From RYN-428 sp035695715 (GTDB lineage: Bacteria; Planctomycetota; Phycisphaerae; Tepidisphaerales; Tepidisphaeraceae): a DNA stretch of 64,000 bases. The notes beneath the pieces are model-generated. The model searched no databases. It saw only the letters and a program-made list of their open reading frames with translations, and was not told the origin of the DNA. This document shows, in pieces, positions 18,880 to 27,341 of the stretch (position 1 is the stretch's first letter; every line of letters starts with the position of its first letter). A program made the translations under genes and the position numbers. The stretch is from contig DASRRM010000079.1 in NCBI GenBank assembly GCA_035695715.1, positions 61,181 through 125,180 on the forward strand. The letters are read 5' to 3'.

Positions 18880-18906
18880 GGACCGGCCTCTTCAAGAGGC
18901 CGGTCC
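18880..18906. terminator. Perfect hairpin between export gene and exosortase
   Basis: GGACCGGCCTCTT-C-AAGAGGCCGGTCC is a perfect 27-base palindrome 50 bases past the export-protein stop. In the - direction it is not followed by a U-tract, so it may be an attenuator or RNA-processing stem rather than a full terminator. On + it is followed by TTTT after 5 bases. Confidence 0.5.
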
Positions 18907-18955
18907 ATGTCGTTTTATCCGATTTCATCCTACAGCCCGTATAGAGCGGCGCATT

Positions 18956-20533
18956 TTAGAAGTTGCTGCCATTCTGGGTCGAATAGGCGAAATTTCGGTC
19001 ATACAGGAATCCAAAGCCATAGGTCAGGCGGAAGGCGCCGCGGAACGCCGACAGGAACGGCGCCAGCGCGTTGGTCCCAACATTAATCTGATCGTTGGGT
19101 TTGAGATAGACGTCAGGCGTTTCCCCGGCGAAAATTCTTTCCAGGTTCACCCGTACAAATATTTCGCGGTCGGGGCTGACCCGGCGGATGATTTCCGTCC
19201 GCTGCGGAATCGCCAGCTCGTCAAATCCGCCACCGGAGGTGATTGCCTCCTTGATCGTCACGCGGCGGCCGCTCAAGGTGTAAACGCCCGGGCGGGCAAC
19301 GTGGCCGCCCAGGTAGTATTCGCCCACCGGCAAAGGCTGGACGATGATCAGGTCTCGCGGATGAATGGCGATATTGTAGTTCAGATTGCCGGCCTTGAGT
19401 GCCGGATAGGGAATCTTGATAATGCGGTCCACGCCGACGCTTTCCGGGCCGTTAAACTCGAAGGTGTGGTTTGCCGGTGCGTGCTCAGGCGTTGGCGCTG
19501 GAGTAGTTGGCGCTGGCGCAGGAGTGGGCTCAGCAGCGGGATCGTTCGCAGGGGCAAGGCCCGAGGGCAGAGGCCGTGCGGCCGGCGCATCGGCCAGCAA
19601 TGTCAGCGGGTGATTCGGCTCTGGAATTCGAGCGAGCGGCTTTGCAACTCCGCCGGCATCGCTATGAGGTATAAGATCGTCGGGCGTTGGTCCGGTGGTG
19701 GGATTCTTGCCCGGGATGGGGTTCAGTGGAGCGCCCGTGCCGTTGCGGATGTTGGGAACCGGACGAGTCGTCGAGCTGCCGATCGGCTTGTGGCTTTCGG
19801 ATCGGCGAATGACGTAAATGTATTCGATAAGGGGCGTGGTCACGTCCTTGGCCTGCACCAAGGCGTCAAGCAGGCGGAAATCCGAATCGAGAATCGCATA
19901 CTGTCCCGGCCCATTGACCGAGCCCAATATTTCCACCGTCCGGCCGCGCGCTTCGACCACCGTCACCGAAACCTGGGCGTTCATCACCAGGTTTGCATCG
20001 CGATAGGCTTGCACGATTCCCTGTTCCAGTTCGATTTCCGTCAGACCGGCGGCATGAACCGAGCCAAGGTATGGCAGGCTGATGTTGCCGCTCTCGCTGA
20101 CGCGGACCACCTTGACGGTTTCCTGGCCCGGGGCCATCAAGTCGGAAATCGAGATGTTGAGCAGGTCGTTGCGCCCGATGGTGTAGTCCCTGGAATCGGA
20201 AACCAGATCGCTGGGGCGCGGCGGCATCGCGGTGGCAAAGTCGGCCGGGCCTTTTTCGATCGGATCGACGGTGCTCAGGATCGGCACCACCATCGCTTCG
20301 GGATGCTGACCGCTGCGAACCGAAATATCGGTCGGATTGAACCACCCCTTGGAATCGCATCCCACCATCATCCCCGCAACGGTTATGGCGATGCTCGTTT
20401 GCAACAGCGCCCCCACCTGCGAAGGCTTGCGCTTGCGCGAGGCAGGCGCGGCGTCAGACGCCGGGTTTGAATCGGCGACTTTAACGGCGGCACGGTTTTG
20501 AACATGACTCATGGTTAAACGCGGAAGACGCAA
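18956..20533 (-). CDS. Polysaccharide export outer membrane protein (Wza-like, SLBB domains)
   Basis: This 525-residue lipoprotein-like protein has a hydrophobic segment ending at Cys 59 (TSIAITVAGMMVGCDS). A Poly_export domain (YTIGRNDLLNISISDLMAPG) and SLBB-type domains follow (VEILGSVNGPGQYAILDSDF and YYLGGHVARPGVYTLSG). A Pro/Ala-rich linker of about 100 residues interrupts the SLBB region (about residues 255-350). It would form the outer-membrane exit pore for the exopolysaccharide made with the downstream kinase. The proposed TTG start has AGGAG seven bases upstream; the first ATG (20512) has no Shine-Dalgarno. It heads the - strand EPS/exosortase operon. The C-terminus ends in GSNF without a clear anchor helix. 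Confidence 0.88.
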   Translation of the reverse strand: MRLPRLTMSHVQNRAAVKVADSNPASDAAPASRKRKPSQVGALLQTSIAITVAGMMVGCDSKGWFNPTDISVRSGQHPEAMVVPILSTVDPIEKGPADFATAMPPRPSDLVSDSRDYTIGRNDLLNISISDLMAPGQETVKVVRVSESGNISLPYLGSVHAAGLTEIELEQGIVQAYRDANLVMNAQVSVTVVEARGRTVEILGSVNGPGQYAILDSDFRLLDALVQAKDVTTPLIEYIYVIRRSESHKPIGSSTTRPVPNIRNGTGAPLNPIPGKNPTTGPTPDDLIPHSDAGGVAKPLARIPEPNHPLTLLADAPAARPLPSGLAPANDPAAEPTPAPAPTTPAPTPEHAPANHTFEFNGPESVGVDRIIKIPYPALKAGNLNYNIAIHPRDLIIVQPLPVGEYYLGGHVARPGVYTLSGRRVTIKEAITSGGGFDELAIPQRTEIIRRVSPDREIFVRVNLERIFAGETPDVYLKPNDQINVGTNALAPFLSAFRGAFRLTYGFGFLYDRNFAYSTQNGSNF

Positions 20534-20758
20534 GGGTGCGCTCCTTTCCTAAGATTCCCCGGACTTACATTTCTCCAAGCAGCGGTACTGTATTCGCTTG
20601 CCGCCGACCAATGCAAGAGGAACGCACCTCTTTGCCCGTTCGAAAAATCGCGGTGCCCTTGGCAAAACCGTCATTTCGACGGTCTCAACCGACTGAACAG
20701 GCCACGCTATCTTTTGCCTGAAACCGGGATGTATGCAAGGAGAAATCGGATTTTCTGG

Positions 20759-21589
20759 TTATGGGACGTTAATTTCCTTCAATAATTCGCCATGCGCCCC
20801 CGGCCCCGCCGCCAAAAACGGCACCTTCGCCCCCTGATAATTCTTCAGATTAAACGGGAAAATGCCTCCACCCTTCGGATCGGTGATGATCCCCCCCGCC
20901 TCCAGCACAACCGCCGCCGGGGCGGCGATGTCCCACAATTTGCCATTAAGCGTGATCGCGCCATGGGCCACTCCCGCCGCCACCGAAATCGCCTCCAGCG
21001 CGGCCGAGCCGAGCATGCGGATTTTCCAATCGGTCTGACAGAGAAAGCGGTCGACCCACGCCGGGCATTTTCCCGCAGACGTCAAAAGATTGCTGGTCAA
21101 CATGATCATGGAGCTGGCGCTCATTGGCGTGGAGCGCGCCTGCAGGCGCTGGTTCCCGCACCATGCCCCCTCCCCCGCCGCCGCCGAATATGCCAGGTCG
21201 CGCGTGACATCATACACGACGCCGACGACCGGCATCCCCGCTTCCATCAAAGCGATGCAAACCGCGAAATTCCCCAGGCCGGCGATGAAATTATTCGTCC
21301 CATCGATCGGATCGATCACCCACACCCGGCCATTGGGATCGGGCGCATCAAAGGTGATGGAACTTCCCGTTTCGCTTTCCTCGCCGACGATTCCATCCCC
21401 GGGAAACCGCCGCCGAATCCCCGCCACGATATACCGCTGACTGGCCCGATCGGCTTCGGTGACCGCTTCATCCTGTGCGGCGATGTGGGTCTTGGTAAGC
21501 CGTTCCACTTTCCCGAAATGACCCAGGACAACTTTCCCCGCGCCGCGCGCCAGCTCGATGGCAAATTGCAAATCCTGCTTGAGAGACAT
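20759..21589 (-). CDS. Inositol monophosphatase family phosphatase (possible HisN/CysQ-type)
   Basis: This is a Mg-dependent, Li-sensitive-type sugar/nucleotide phosphatase of 276 residues, normal for the family. Metal-site motifs are present: GEES (69-72), WVIDPIDGTNNF (90-101) and, near the C-terminus, KLWDIAAPAAVVLEAGG. The family includes inositol-1-phosphatase, histidinol-phosphatase (HisN) and 3',5'-ADP phosphatase (CysQ). The sequence alone does not settle which one this is. No his or cys genes are adjacent. It is transcribed toward the EPS operon, 225 bases upstream of the export gene, and may be separately expressed. Confidence 0.88.
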   Translation of the reverse strand: MSLKQDLQFAIELARGAGKVVLGHFGKVERLTKTHIAAQDEAVTEADRASQRYIVAGIRRRFPGDGIVGEESETGSSITFDAPDPNGRVWVIDPIDGTNNFIAGLGNFAVCIALMEAGMPVVGVVYDVTRDLAYSAAAGEGAWCGNQRLQARSTPMSASSMIMLTSNLLTSAGKCPAWVDRFLCQTDWKIRMLGSAALEAISVAAGVAHGAITLNGKLWDIAAPAAVVLEAGGIITDPKGGGIFPFNLKNYQGAKVPFLAAGPGAHGELLKEINVP

Positions 21590-21712
21590 GGCCGACGAAG
21601 TTAAGGAACCGCGGCACGGGCGTCAAATGAGCAACGCCCACGGTTCGGGCCTGCGAGGCTGGGCCGATGTAACGCCACCACGCCCGAAGCGCCACGCCTC
21701 CAAGCGGGTGTG

Positions 21713-21845
21713 GCCGTCTTTTTGGGACGGTCATTCGTGACACGGGCGTCCCGCCCGTGCTTGGTGCTTTTTACGCCCAAAGCATAGGGCACTGCCGAGA
21801 CGGCCGTGTCACGCGTGTCACGACCGTGCCAAAAAAGACGGCCAG
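21713..21845. repeat. Nested palindrome, family C copy 3 with GGCCGTCTTTTT outer arms
   Basis: The outer arm GGCCGTCTTTTTGGGACGGT (21714 onward) mirrors ACGACCGTGCCAAAAAAGAC...GGCC at the right end. The inner arms CGTGACACGGGCGTCCCGCC and GAGACGGCCGTGTCACG form the family C core, with a loop at about 21760-21793. The same outer arm encloses family B modules at 4463 and 41260. Confidence 0.85.
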
Positions 21846-21910
21846 ACCCTCAACGCCCTTGCGATGCCTCCGCCATTGCCCCGCCGGGCCGCGGCGGATA
21901 CCTTCCATGC

Positions 21911-22759
21911 ATGGGGACCTGTCCCGATACAATCAAACGGCTCATCGACCGATTCACCCAGCAAGCCGACCAGGTTCGCTCGCCGGACTACAACGAAACG
22001 CTTATCCGCATCGACTACATCAACCCGCTGATGAGCGAATTGGGCTGGGACATCGACAACCACCAGGGCTTTGCCGAGCGCTATCGCGAAGTGGTGCATG
22101 AAGACCGCGTGCGCGTTGCCGGGCAGACCAAAGCGCCGGATTATTCCTTCCGCATCGGCGGCATGCGCAAGTTTTTTCTCGAAGCCAAAAAACCCGCCGT
22201 CGATATCAAGAATAACTGGGAGCCGGCGTATCAGCTTCGCCGATATGCCTGGTCGGCCAAGCTCGCGTGCAGCCTGCTGACCGATTTCGAGGAATTCGCC
22301 ATCTACGATGCGCGGATTCAGCCAAAGCAACTCGAAAAGGCGTCCGTCGCCCGGCGCGAATACATCCGCTACACCAATTACCCCGACCGCTGGGATTTTC
22401 TCAGCGGCACCTTCTCCAAGGAAGCCGTCCTCAAGGGCGAATTCGACCGCTACTGCGAATCGAAAAAAGGGCGCGGCGCACAGCTTTTCGACGAGGCATT
22501 CCTCGGCGAGATCGAAGAATGGCGAAAAAGCATCGCCAGCAGTCTCGCCCGCAACAATGAATCTCTCGACGAACCGGCCCTGAATTTCGCCGTCCAGCGA
22601 ATCATCGACCGCATCATCTTCCTTCGCATTGCCGAGGATCGCGGCACCGAAACCGTCGGCCAGCTTCAGGCCCTGCTCAACGGCGAAGCCGTCTATCCGC
22701 GCCTCGTGACAAAGCCCGCTGCACTTTCCGCCCGAGGCCGTGGAGATGGACAGCACTAA
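21911..22759 (+). pseudogene. Truncated restriction-modification protein (N-terminal part of a type IIG / type I-like enzyme)
   Basis: The 282-residue frame matches the N-terminal nuclease part of large single-chain restriction-modification enzymes. It has YINPLMSELGWDIDN, then KAPDYSFRIGGMRKFFLEAK, which carries a PD-(D/E)XK arrangement (PDYSF...FFLEAK). After it come QLRRYAWSAKLACSLLTDFE and, at the end, FAVQRIIDRIIFLRIAEDRG. In intact relatives a helical region, an N6-adenine methylase with NPPY and a target-recognition domain follow. Here the frame stops at 22759 soon after LQALLNGEAVYPRL, and none of those domains appears in any frame before the next gene. It is most likely a decayed or deletion remnant. 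It could still encode a free nuclease domain. Confidence 0.7.
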
Positions 22760-22871
22760 TTGTCGAAAGCCGGCTCTCTCCTATCCCGGTTTCTTTCCCT
22801 TAATCACGCAAATCTTGCACAACGAGGCGGGTTTCGAATTATATCCCCTGAAGTGATAACCCGACCTAAAT

Positions 22872-22900
22872 TTGGCGAGTGGTAAGTACCGACATATACT
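22872..22900 (+). promoter_or_regulatory. Candidate promoter of the three-gene defence cassette
   Basis: TTGGCG at 22872-22877 and TATACT at 22895-22900 are separated by 17 bases, a good sigma-70-type match. The predicted start near 22907 leaves a leader of about 70 bases before the ATG at 22979. Confidence 0.45.
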
Positions 22901-22978
22901 GGCGTTTTCATGAATTCCGCTCCACCGTGGCGGCCGCGCCCGTGAGTAGTCGCGGACCCGACGTGGCCGGGGAGTTAA

Positions 22979-24136
22979 ATGAATGAACAAGTTTTGGCAG
23001 CACGCATGAAGAAGTCAACGCCTATTGGCAGCGAAGATTTTCCTGATAAACGGGATTTGGTTTCCGTCGATGATTTGCTTTTCGATGACGAAAATCCGCG
23101 CCTCATCGAGTATACGCACGGTAAGAAGCCATCCCAGTCCGACCTCTTGGGCACCTTATGGCAAGAGATGGCAGTTGACGAATTGGTGATGTCCATCGTC
23201 GCCAGCGGCTTTTTTGAACACGAACCGCTCTTTGTCATTCCTAGAGGCAAGAAGTACGTTGTAATCGAGGGTAACCGACGTCTAGCGGCGGTGCAGTTAA
23301 TTCTCGATAAGAAACTCCGCGAGGAACATCGTGCCGGCGATCTCCCGGATGCATCACCAGCCCTTCGAAAATCGCTTCAGCAGCTTCCTGTTGTTATAAC
23401 GACACGAAAGGGCGCTTGGCGCTATCTCGGGTTTAAACACGTTAATGGGCCAGCTAAGTGGGATTCGTACCCGAAGGCCCAATACATCTCCGAAGTTCAT
23501 AACAAGTACCAAGAACCCCTCGACGCGATAGCCCGGCAGATTGGCGACAAGCACAATACGGTCCAGCGGCTCTACCGAGCTCTCATGGTGATCGAGCAGG
23601 CGGAGAGGGCCAAAAAGTACGATCGCGACGACCGATATAAGGGGCACTTCTCCTTCTCACACCTGTACACGGGGCTCGACTACGAAGGGATCGCGCACTT
23701 CGTCTCACTGACCGAAGAGAAATCGGAATCAAAAACGCCGGTTCCTGCCAAGAAACTGGACGAACTTGGCGAGCTTTGCCTTTGGCTCTATGGAAGCAGA
23801 AGTCGTGACGTGCGGCCGGTCGTCGAATCTCAAAATCCGCACCTTCGACAACTCGACGAAGTGCTAAAGAGCAAAACGGCGACCGAATCCCTTCGGGCCG
23901 GGCTTCCCCTCGCGCTGGCTCTAGAAGCAAGCTACGGCGACGAGCGAGTATTTCAGAATTCTTTGGTGCAAGCGAAAGAGGCGTTGCAGAAGGCAAGAGG
24001 CACGCTGTCAACCGGTTTCACCGCGGGCCGGGAACTGCTTGACCTGGGTGAGAATATCGCAGACCTGGCCAACGATTTGCTTTCGGAAATGCGTCGAAAG
24101 GAGTCAAGAGATACACGCGGTAAGGGGAGAAAATGA
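22979..24136 (+). CDS. ParB-like N-terminal domain protein, first gene of a putative defence cassette
   Basis: This 385-residue protein has a ParB/sulfiredoxin-type N-terminal domain: FDDENPRLIEY (35-45), DELVMSIVASGFFEHEPLFV (67-86) and VVIEGNRRLAAVQLI (94-108), the last being the ParB box II-like loop. A helix-turn-helix-like region follows (EPLDAIARQIGDKHNTVQRL) and then a long helical C-terminal half. ParB-fold domains bind CTP or act as nucleases. This one is not next to parA, and the context is restriction-modification. GGGGAG sits 4 bases before the ATG. Its stop overlaps the next start (ATGA). GC content is lower than in neighbouring core genes. Its role as a DNA-binding sensor or nuclease subunit is inference. 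Confidence 0.75.
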   Translation: MNEQVLAARMKKSTPIGSEDFPDKRDLVSVDDLLFDDENPRLIEYTHGKKPSQSDLLGTLWQEMAVDELVMSIVASGFFEHEPLFVIPRGKKYVVIEGNRRLAAVQLILDKKLREEHRAGDLPDASPALRKSLQQLPVVITTRKGAWRYLGFKHVNGPAKWDSYPKAQYISEVHNKYQEPLDAIARQIGDKHNTVQRLYRALMVIEQAERAKKYDRDDRYKGHFSFSHLYTGLDYEGIAHFVSLTEEKSESKTPVPAKKLDELGELCLWLYGSRSRDVRPVVESQNPHLRQLDEVLKSKTATESLRAGLPLALALEASYGDERVFQNSLVQAKEALQKARGTLSTGFTAGRELLDLGENIADLANDLLSEMRRKESRDTRGKGRK

Positions 24137-25095
24137 CCGTACTTAAGTGGGCACCGAAACCGCACGTTGCAAATGTCGCTGAGATTGCGGACTTCGCGGA
24201 AATGGAATGTTTTCGGCGCGACGATCGTAACGTCTCAGTCGTAGATGTATCGCGCATATTGCAGCGACAAGCCGGCAAGCGAGAAGACGACGACGCACAT
24301 CAGAGCGTAATCGAGGCGTTCGGTGACCTTCAGGATCGAAAGAGGCACTGCGGTCCTGGACTGCATGCTTACCCCTTCGACTTAAACGCGAATGGAACTC
24401 TCGTAAACATCCGTAACTCGAGCCAGGGAGAGCGCGGCTATATCCTTTATATCTATCTCTTACTCGCTACGCGCAGAAACATGCAGGCGGACCGAAATGC
24501 GGGAGGACACGACGGCACCGTACTGTTTGAGCATTTTTGCGCGTCCGTCGCAACGAACTTCCTTGGAGGTCCGGCCGGTACGTCGGCATTCGTCTTTGGT
24601 ACCGGGAGAGTCACCGAAGAGCTGCGTGATGCCGATCAACTTGACGAGTCGCAATTTGAGCAGGCAGTAAATAACTTGTGCAAAAACCTTAAAGAGGGTT
24701 TCGGGTTTAGCAAGCATCCAGAATCGAAAGTCACGGCAAAGGATGGGAAACTCGACGTTGTCGCGTGGCGGGGTTTCGCGGACGAGCGCCTAGGGCGGCT
24801 GATAGTTTTTGGACAGTGCAAAACGGGCACCCACTGGGAAGGCGACCTGACCAAACTCAGTCCGCAGACGTTTTGCGACAAATGGCTCAAGAAGGCCTTT
24901 GCGGTTTTGCCGTTGCGCCTTTATTTTGTCGCGGATCGCGTTCTGACGAACTGGTATGATCGTACGAAAGATGCGGGAATCATTTTTGATAGGTGTAGAC
25001 TTATGCAATACGCGGAACCGCTCGAGCAAAGCCTCTTTTCAAAGATCCGCGACTGGACCGAGGCCTCGGCAAAGTCGGAAGGAATAAACCTCTAA
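24133..25095 (+). CDS. Putative PD-(D/E)XK restriction endonuclease (QxK variant)
   Basis: I do not recognise the family of this 320-residue protein by name, but its second half has a coherent nuclease core. E134 lies in a helix (GTVLFEHFCASVATNFLG), D208 in KLDVVAWRGF, and Q228-x-K230 in LIVFGQCKTG. An E...D...QxK spacing with those hydrophobic strands is the Mrr-like form of the PD-(D/E)XK site. The N-terminal ~120 residues are probably helical and may recognise DNA or a partner. It overlaps the ParB-like gene by 4 bases and its stop abuts the methyltransferase start, so the three are co-translated. With a methyltransferase partner, a restriction role is the natural reading. It is unproven. 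Confidence 0.68.
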   Translation: MTVLKWAPKPHVANVAEIADFAEMECFRRDDRNVSVVDVSRILQRQAGKREDDDAHQSVIEAFGDLQDRKRHCGPGLHAYPFDLNANGTLVNIRNSSQGERGYILYIYLLLATRRNMQADRNAGGHDGTVLFEHFCASVATNFLGGPAGTSAFVFGTGRVTEELRDADQLDESQFEQAVNNLCKNLKEGFGFSKHPESKVTAKDGKLDVVAWRGFADERLGRLIVFGQCKTGTHWEGDLTKLSPQTFCDKWLKKAFAVLPLRLYFVADRVLTNWYDRTKDAGIIFDRCRLMQYAEPLEQSLFSKIRDWTEASAKSEGINL

Positions 25096-26184
25096 ATGCG
25101 GAATCGTTTTCACTCGATATGCCCTTACTTTGCGATGTTTCCGGAAACGTTTGCAGAACAGTGGATTGATCGCCTCACGAAAGTAGGCCAAACGGTACTT
25201 GATCCCTTTAGCGGGCGCGGTACGACGGCATGCCAGGCAGTCCTCATGGAACGCCGGGCCGTTGCCTGCGATGTTAACGACGTCGCGTATTGCCTCACAA
25301 AGGCCAAGGTGTGCGCTCCGAGCGAGAGTATTGTTTTCGATCGTCTTCGCGCGACGAAGCATAAATACCGCTCAACGCGCTGGACAAACCGCGCGAAGGA
25401 GTGTCCCGAGTTTTTCAAACACGCGTTCGCGGAATCAACACTTGCACAACTACTCTTCCTGCGAGAAGCGCTCGAATGGCGCACTCGGCGGTCAGACGCA
25501 ATGCTCGCCGCCCTAGTCCTCGGAGCCTTGCACGGCGACAATACCCCCAGGTACTTGAGCAACCAAATGCCGCGCACAATCAGTACGAAGCCCCGATACT
25601 CGGTTAATTTCTGGAAGAAAAGAGGGATGGCGCCACCGGAGCGCGATGTGTTCGATGTCGTCGAGCATTACATTGCGTTTCGCTATGAGAGCGAACGGCC
25701 CCGGGGCGACGCTTTGATCCTTCATACCGATATGAGAGATTTACCGCGAAAGGTCGACCCGGTGAAGTACCCTGTGCGATGCGTAATAACTTCGCCCCCT
25801 TACTTTGATGTGACCAATTTTGAAGAAGATCAATGGTTGCGGCTGTGGTTCTTAGGTGGGCCGCCGATGCCGTCAGCAGGTCGTCTGTCGCGCGACGACA
25901 GGTATTCCTTTGAGCCTAAATACTGGTCGTTCATTGCAGATATGTGGCGGTCAATTGCAGGTTTTGCACAGAAGAATACCGACGTCATCATACGAATCGG
26001 CAGCAGCAGGATAGAACCTGAACATCTGTCTCGCCTACTTCATCTGAGTGCCCGAGTTACGAATCGAAAAGTACGACTTGTCAGCAAGGATGTTAGCGAG
26101 CTACAACGACGGCAAACTGACGCATTCCGTCCGGGAACCGTTGGATGCCGAGTTGAAGTCGACTGCCACTTTAATATCGCGTAG
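25096..26184 (+). CDS. Site-specific DNA methyltransferase (amino-methyltransferase, TSPPY type)
   Basis: This 362-residue SAM-dependent DNA methylase has motif X-like YFAMFPETFAEQWI (11-24) and motif I VLDPFSGRGTTACQA (34-48). After a ~180-residue insertion comes motif IV CVITSPPYFDVTNFEE (229-244). TSPPY is usual in N4-cytosine and some N6-adenine enzymes. The order X, I, insert, IV is permuted relative to the common beta arrangement (IV before I) and resembles the alpha order, with the insert as a candidate target-recognition domain. The ATG directly follows the TAA of the nuclease gene. It would protect host DNA from the adjacent nuclease. The C-terminus contains VIIRIGSSR and runs to the end without further recognisable motifs. 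Confidence 0.85.
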   Translation: MRNRFHSICPYFAMFPETFAEQWIDRLTKVGQTVLDPFSGRGTTACQAVLMERRAVACDVNDVAYCLTKAKVCAPSESIVFDRLRATKHKYRSTRWTNRAKECPEFFKHAFAESTLAQLLFLREALEWRTRRSDAMLAALVLGALHGDNTPRYLSNQMPRTISTKPRYSVNFWKKRGMAPPERDVFDVVEHYIAFRYESERPRGDALILHTDMRDLPRKVDPVKYPVRCVITSPPYFDVTNFEEDQWLRLWFLGGPPMPSAGRLSRDDRYSFEPKYWSFIADMWRSIAGFAQKNTDVIIRIGSSRIEPEHLSRLLHLSARVTNRKVRLVSKDVSELQRRQTDAFRPGTVGCRVEVDCHFNIA

Positions 26185-27027
26185 CACCGTTGATCCTTTT
26201 TCGGCAGGAAACAAGGAAAAGGGCGTAATCCGTCATCCTGCCTTCTTGGTGCGGGCAAAAGCGGGAAAACCATCTGGCGGTTGAAAACCATGATTCAGGA
26301 CGAATGTGGATCGGACAACGGGATAGGCGACAGGTGCGGTTCTCGGCTTGGCGTCGCGCGGGGAATGCTGTCCGTCATCTCACCGCTTTGGTGCCTCGAC
26401 TCGACTGCACTCGCCGAAGTCAAGCAGCCAAGGGGAAGTAAAAAGTCGGGTGTATCAAACGCCCGGCCCTCGCCGTCGGCGGTCGCTCTGGCGATCGGCC
26501 CTTGCCTCGACCGACCTCCCCGAAGTCACGACTGCGTTGCCCCATCCTTCCACCCGGCGGCGGAATCATCCCTGCCTCCATTCCGCATCGTCAACGAAAT
26601 TCCCGCCAATTGCTGGAGGCACCAAGGCGATAAATTAAAAAACATCCCCGCCGGAGGCTTTCCGACACCACTTGGGAACGAGGAGGAGAATGAAACCGGG
26701 GACGCTGCTGGGACGCAGTTGGTTTCTTTGAATCAGCTGCGGCCCGGTTTCACTTTTCGCTCGGAACTTGGGACGAACAAAAAGGGACATTCCTAATTCC
26801 GCGGAAACCGAAACGAGACCCGCTTAATTCGGCGGCTTCGCGCTGGTTACCAGACCCGGCCTCGCCCCCCGCAGTGCATCGCCTTTCATCGGCGTTGGAT
26901 CAGGATGAACCCCGACCGGATCGCCGCCAAAAGACATGAAAGCGCCACCAAGGCAATACCTGCCAGCCTAGCCCGGAAATGTCTAACCCGAATCGCGGCT
27001 CGATTCTCTCCGCAAGCTATCAGTTCC
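26185..27027. other. Gene-poor stretch downstream of the defence cassette
   Basis: I see no convincing gene in these 843 bases. A 171-codon frame at 26281-26796 has no recognisable domain and low-complexity composition. The sequence contains short repeated phrases (cctcgac...gaagtca near 26395 and 26515). Near 26780 it has AAAAAGGGACATTCCTAATT, a phrase I associate with RAYT-type or other mobile-element flanks in other genomes. That association is from memory and unverified. It may be a boundary of transferred DNA. Confidence 0.4.
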
Positions 27028-27291
27028 TCAATGTCGGACTAACCGGCGGCGGCGCAGGAGTCCTGCGCCCGCCAGGGCGACCAGGGCCAGCGCGGTCGGC
27101 TCGGGCGTGGGGACGACGTCGGCCCAGGTGGAGCCGATGTTGACGCCACTGGTATCGGCGTCAAAACTATCGATGGCAATCAACGCCGCCTTGGATTGCG
27201 ACGTGGCTGAAAGCGAGACAGTCAACGAATTTTATCTGTTCTTGATAGGTGGGGGTGTGGCGCTCAAAGGTGGCGACCTCCTCCTCGTGTA
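27028..27291 (-). pseudogene. PEP-CTERM protein remnant (C-terminal sorting tail)
   Basis: The frame ends with a textbook PEP-CTERM signal: VPTPEPTALALVALAGAGLL followed by RRRRLVRH. This is the PEP motif, a hydrophobic helix and an Arg cluster. Before it is a short stretch of exported-domain-like sequence (GLHEEEVATFERHTPTY... to ...FDADTSGVNIGSTWADV). There is no ATG and no signal peptide in this frame; the only start-like codon in the tail is a TTG at 27225. The rest of the gene is absent, so this looks like the 3' end of a deleted gene. It would be a natural substrate for the exosortase at 17122-18810 if intact. Confidence 0.7.
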
Positions 27292-27341
27292 GCCCCAGGG
27301 AAATGGGCCAGGGGGCAGATTATTTAAATGCGCACGCCGGT

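Noticed and set aside
26281..26796. 171-codon frame after the methyltransferase
   Set aside because: It has no recognisable domain, biased low-complexity composition and no ribosome-binding site. I treat it as non-coding but cannot exclude a degraded gene.
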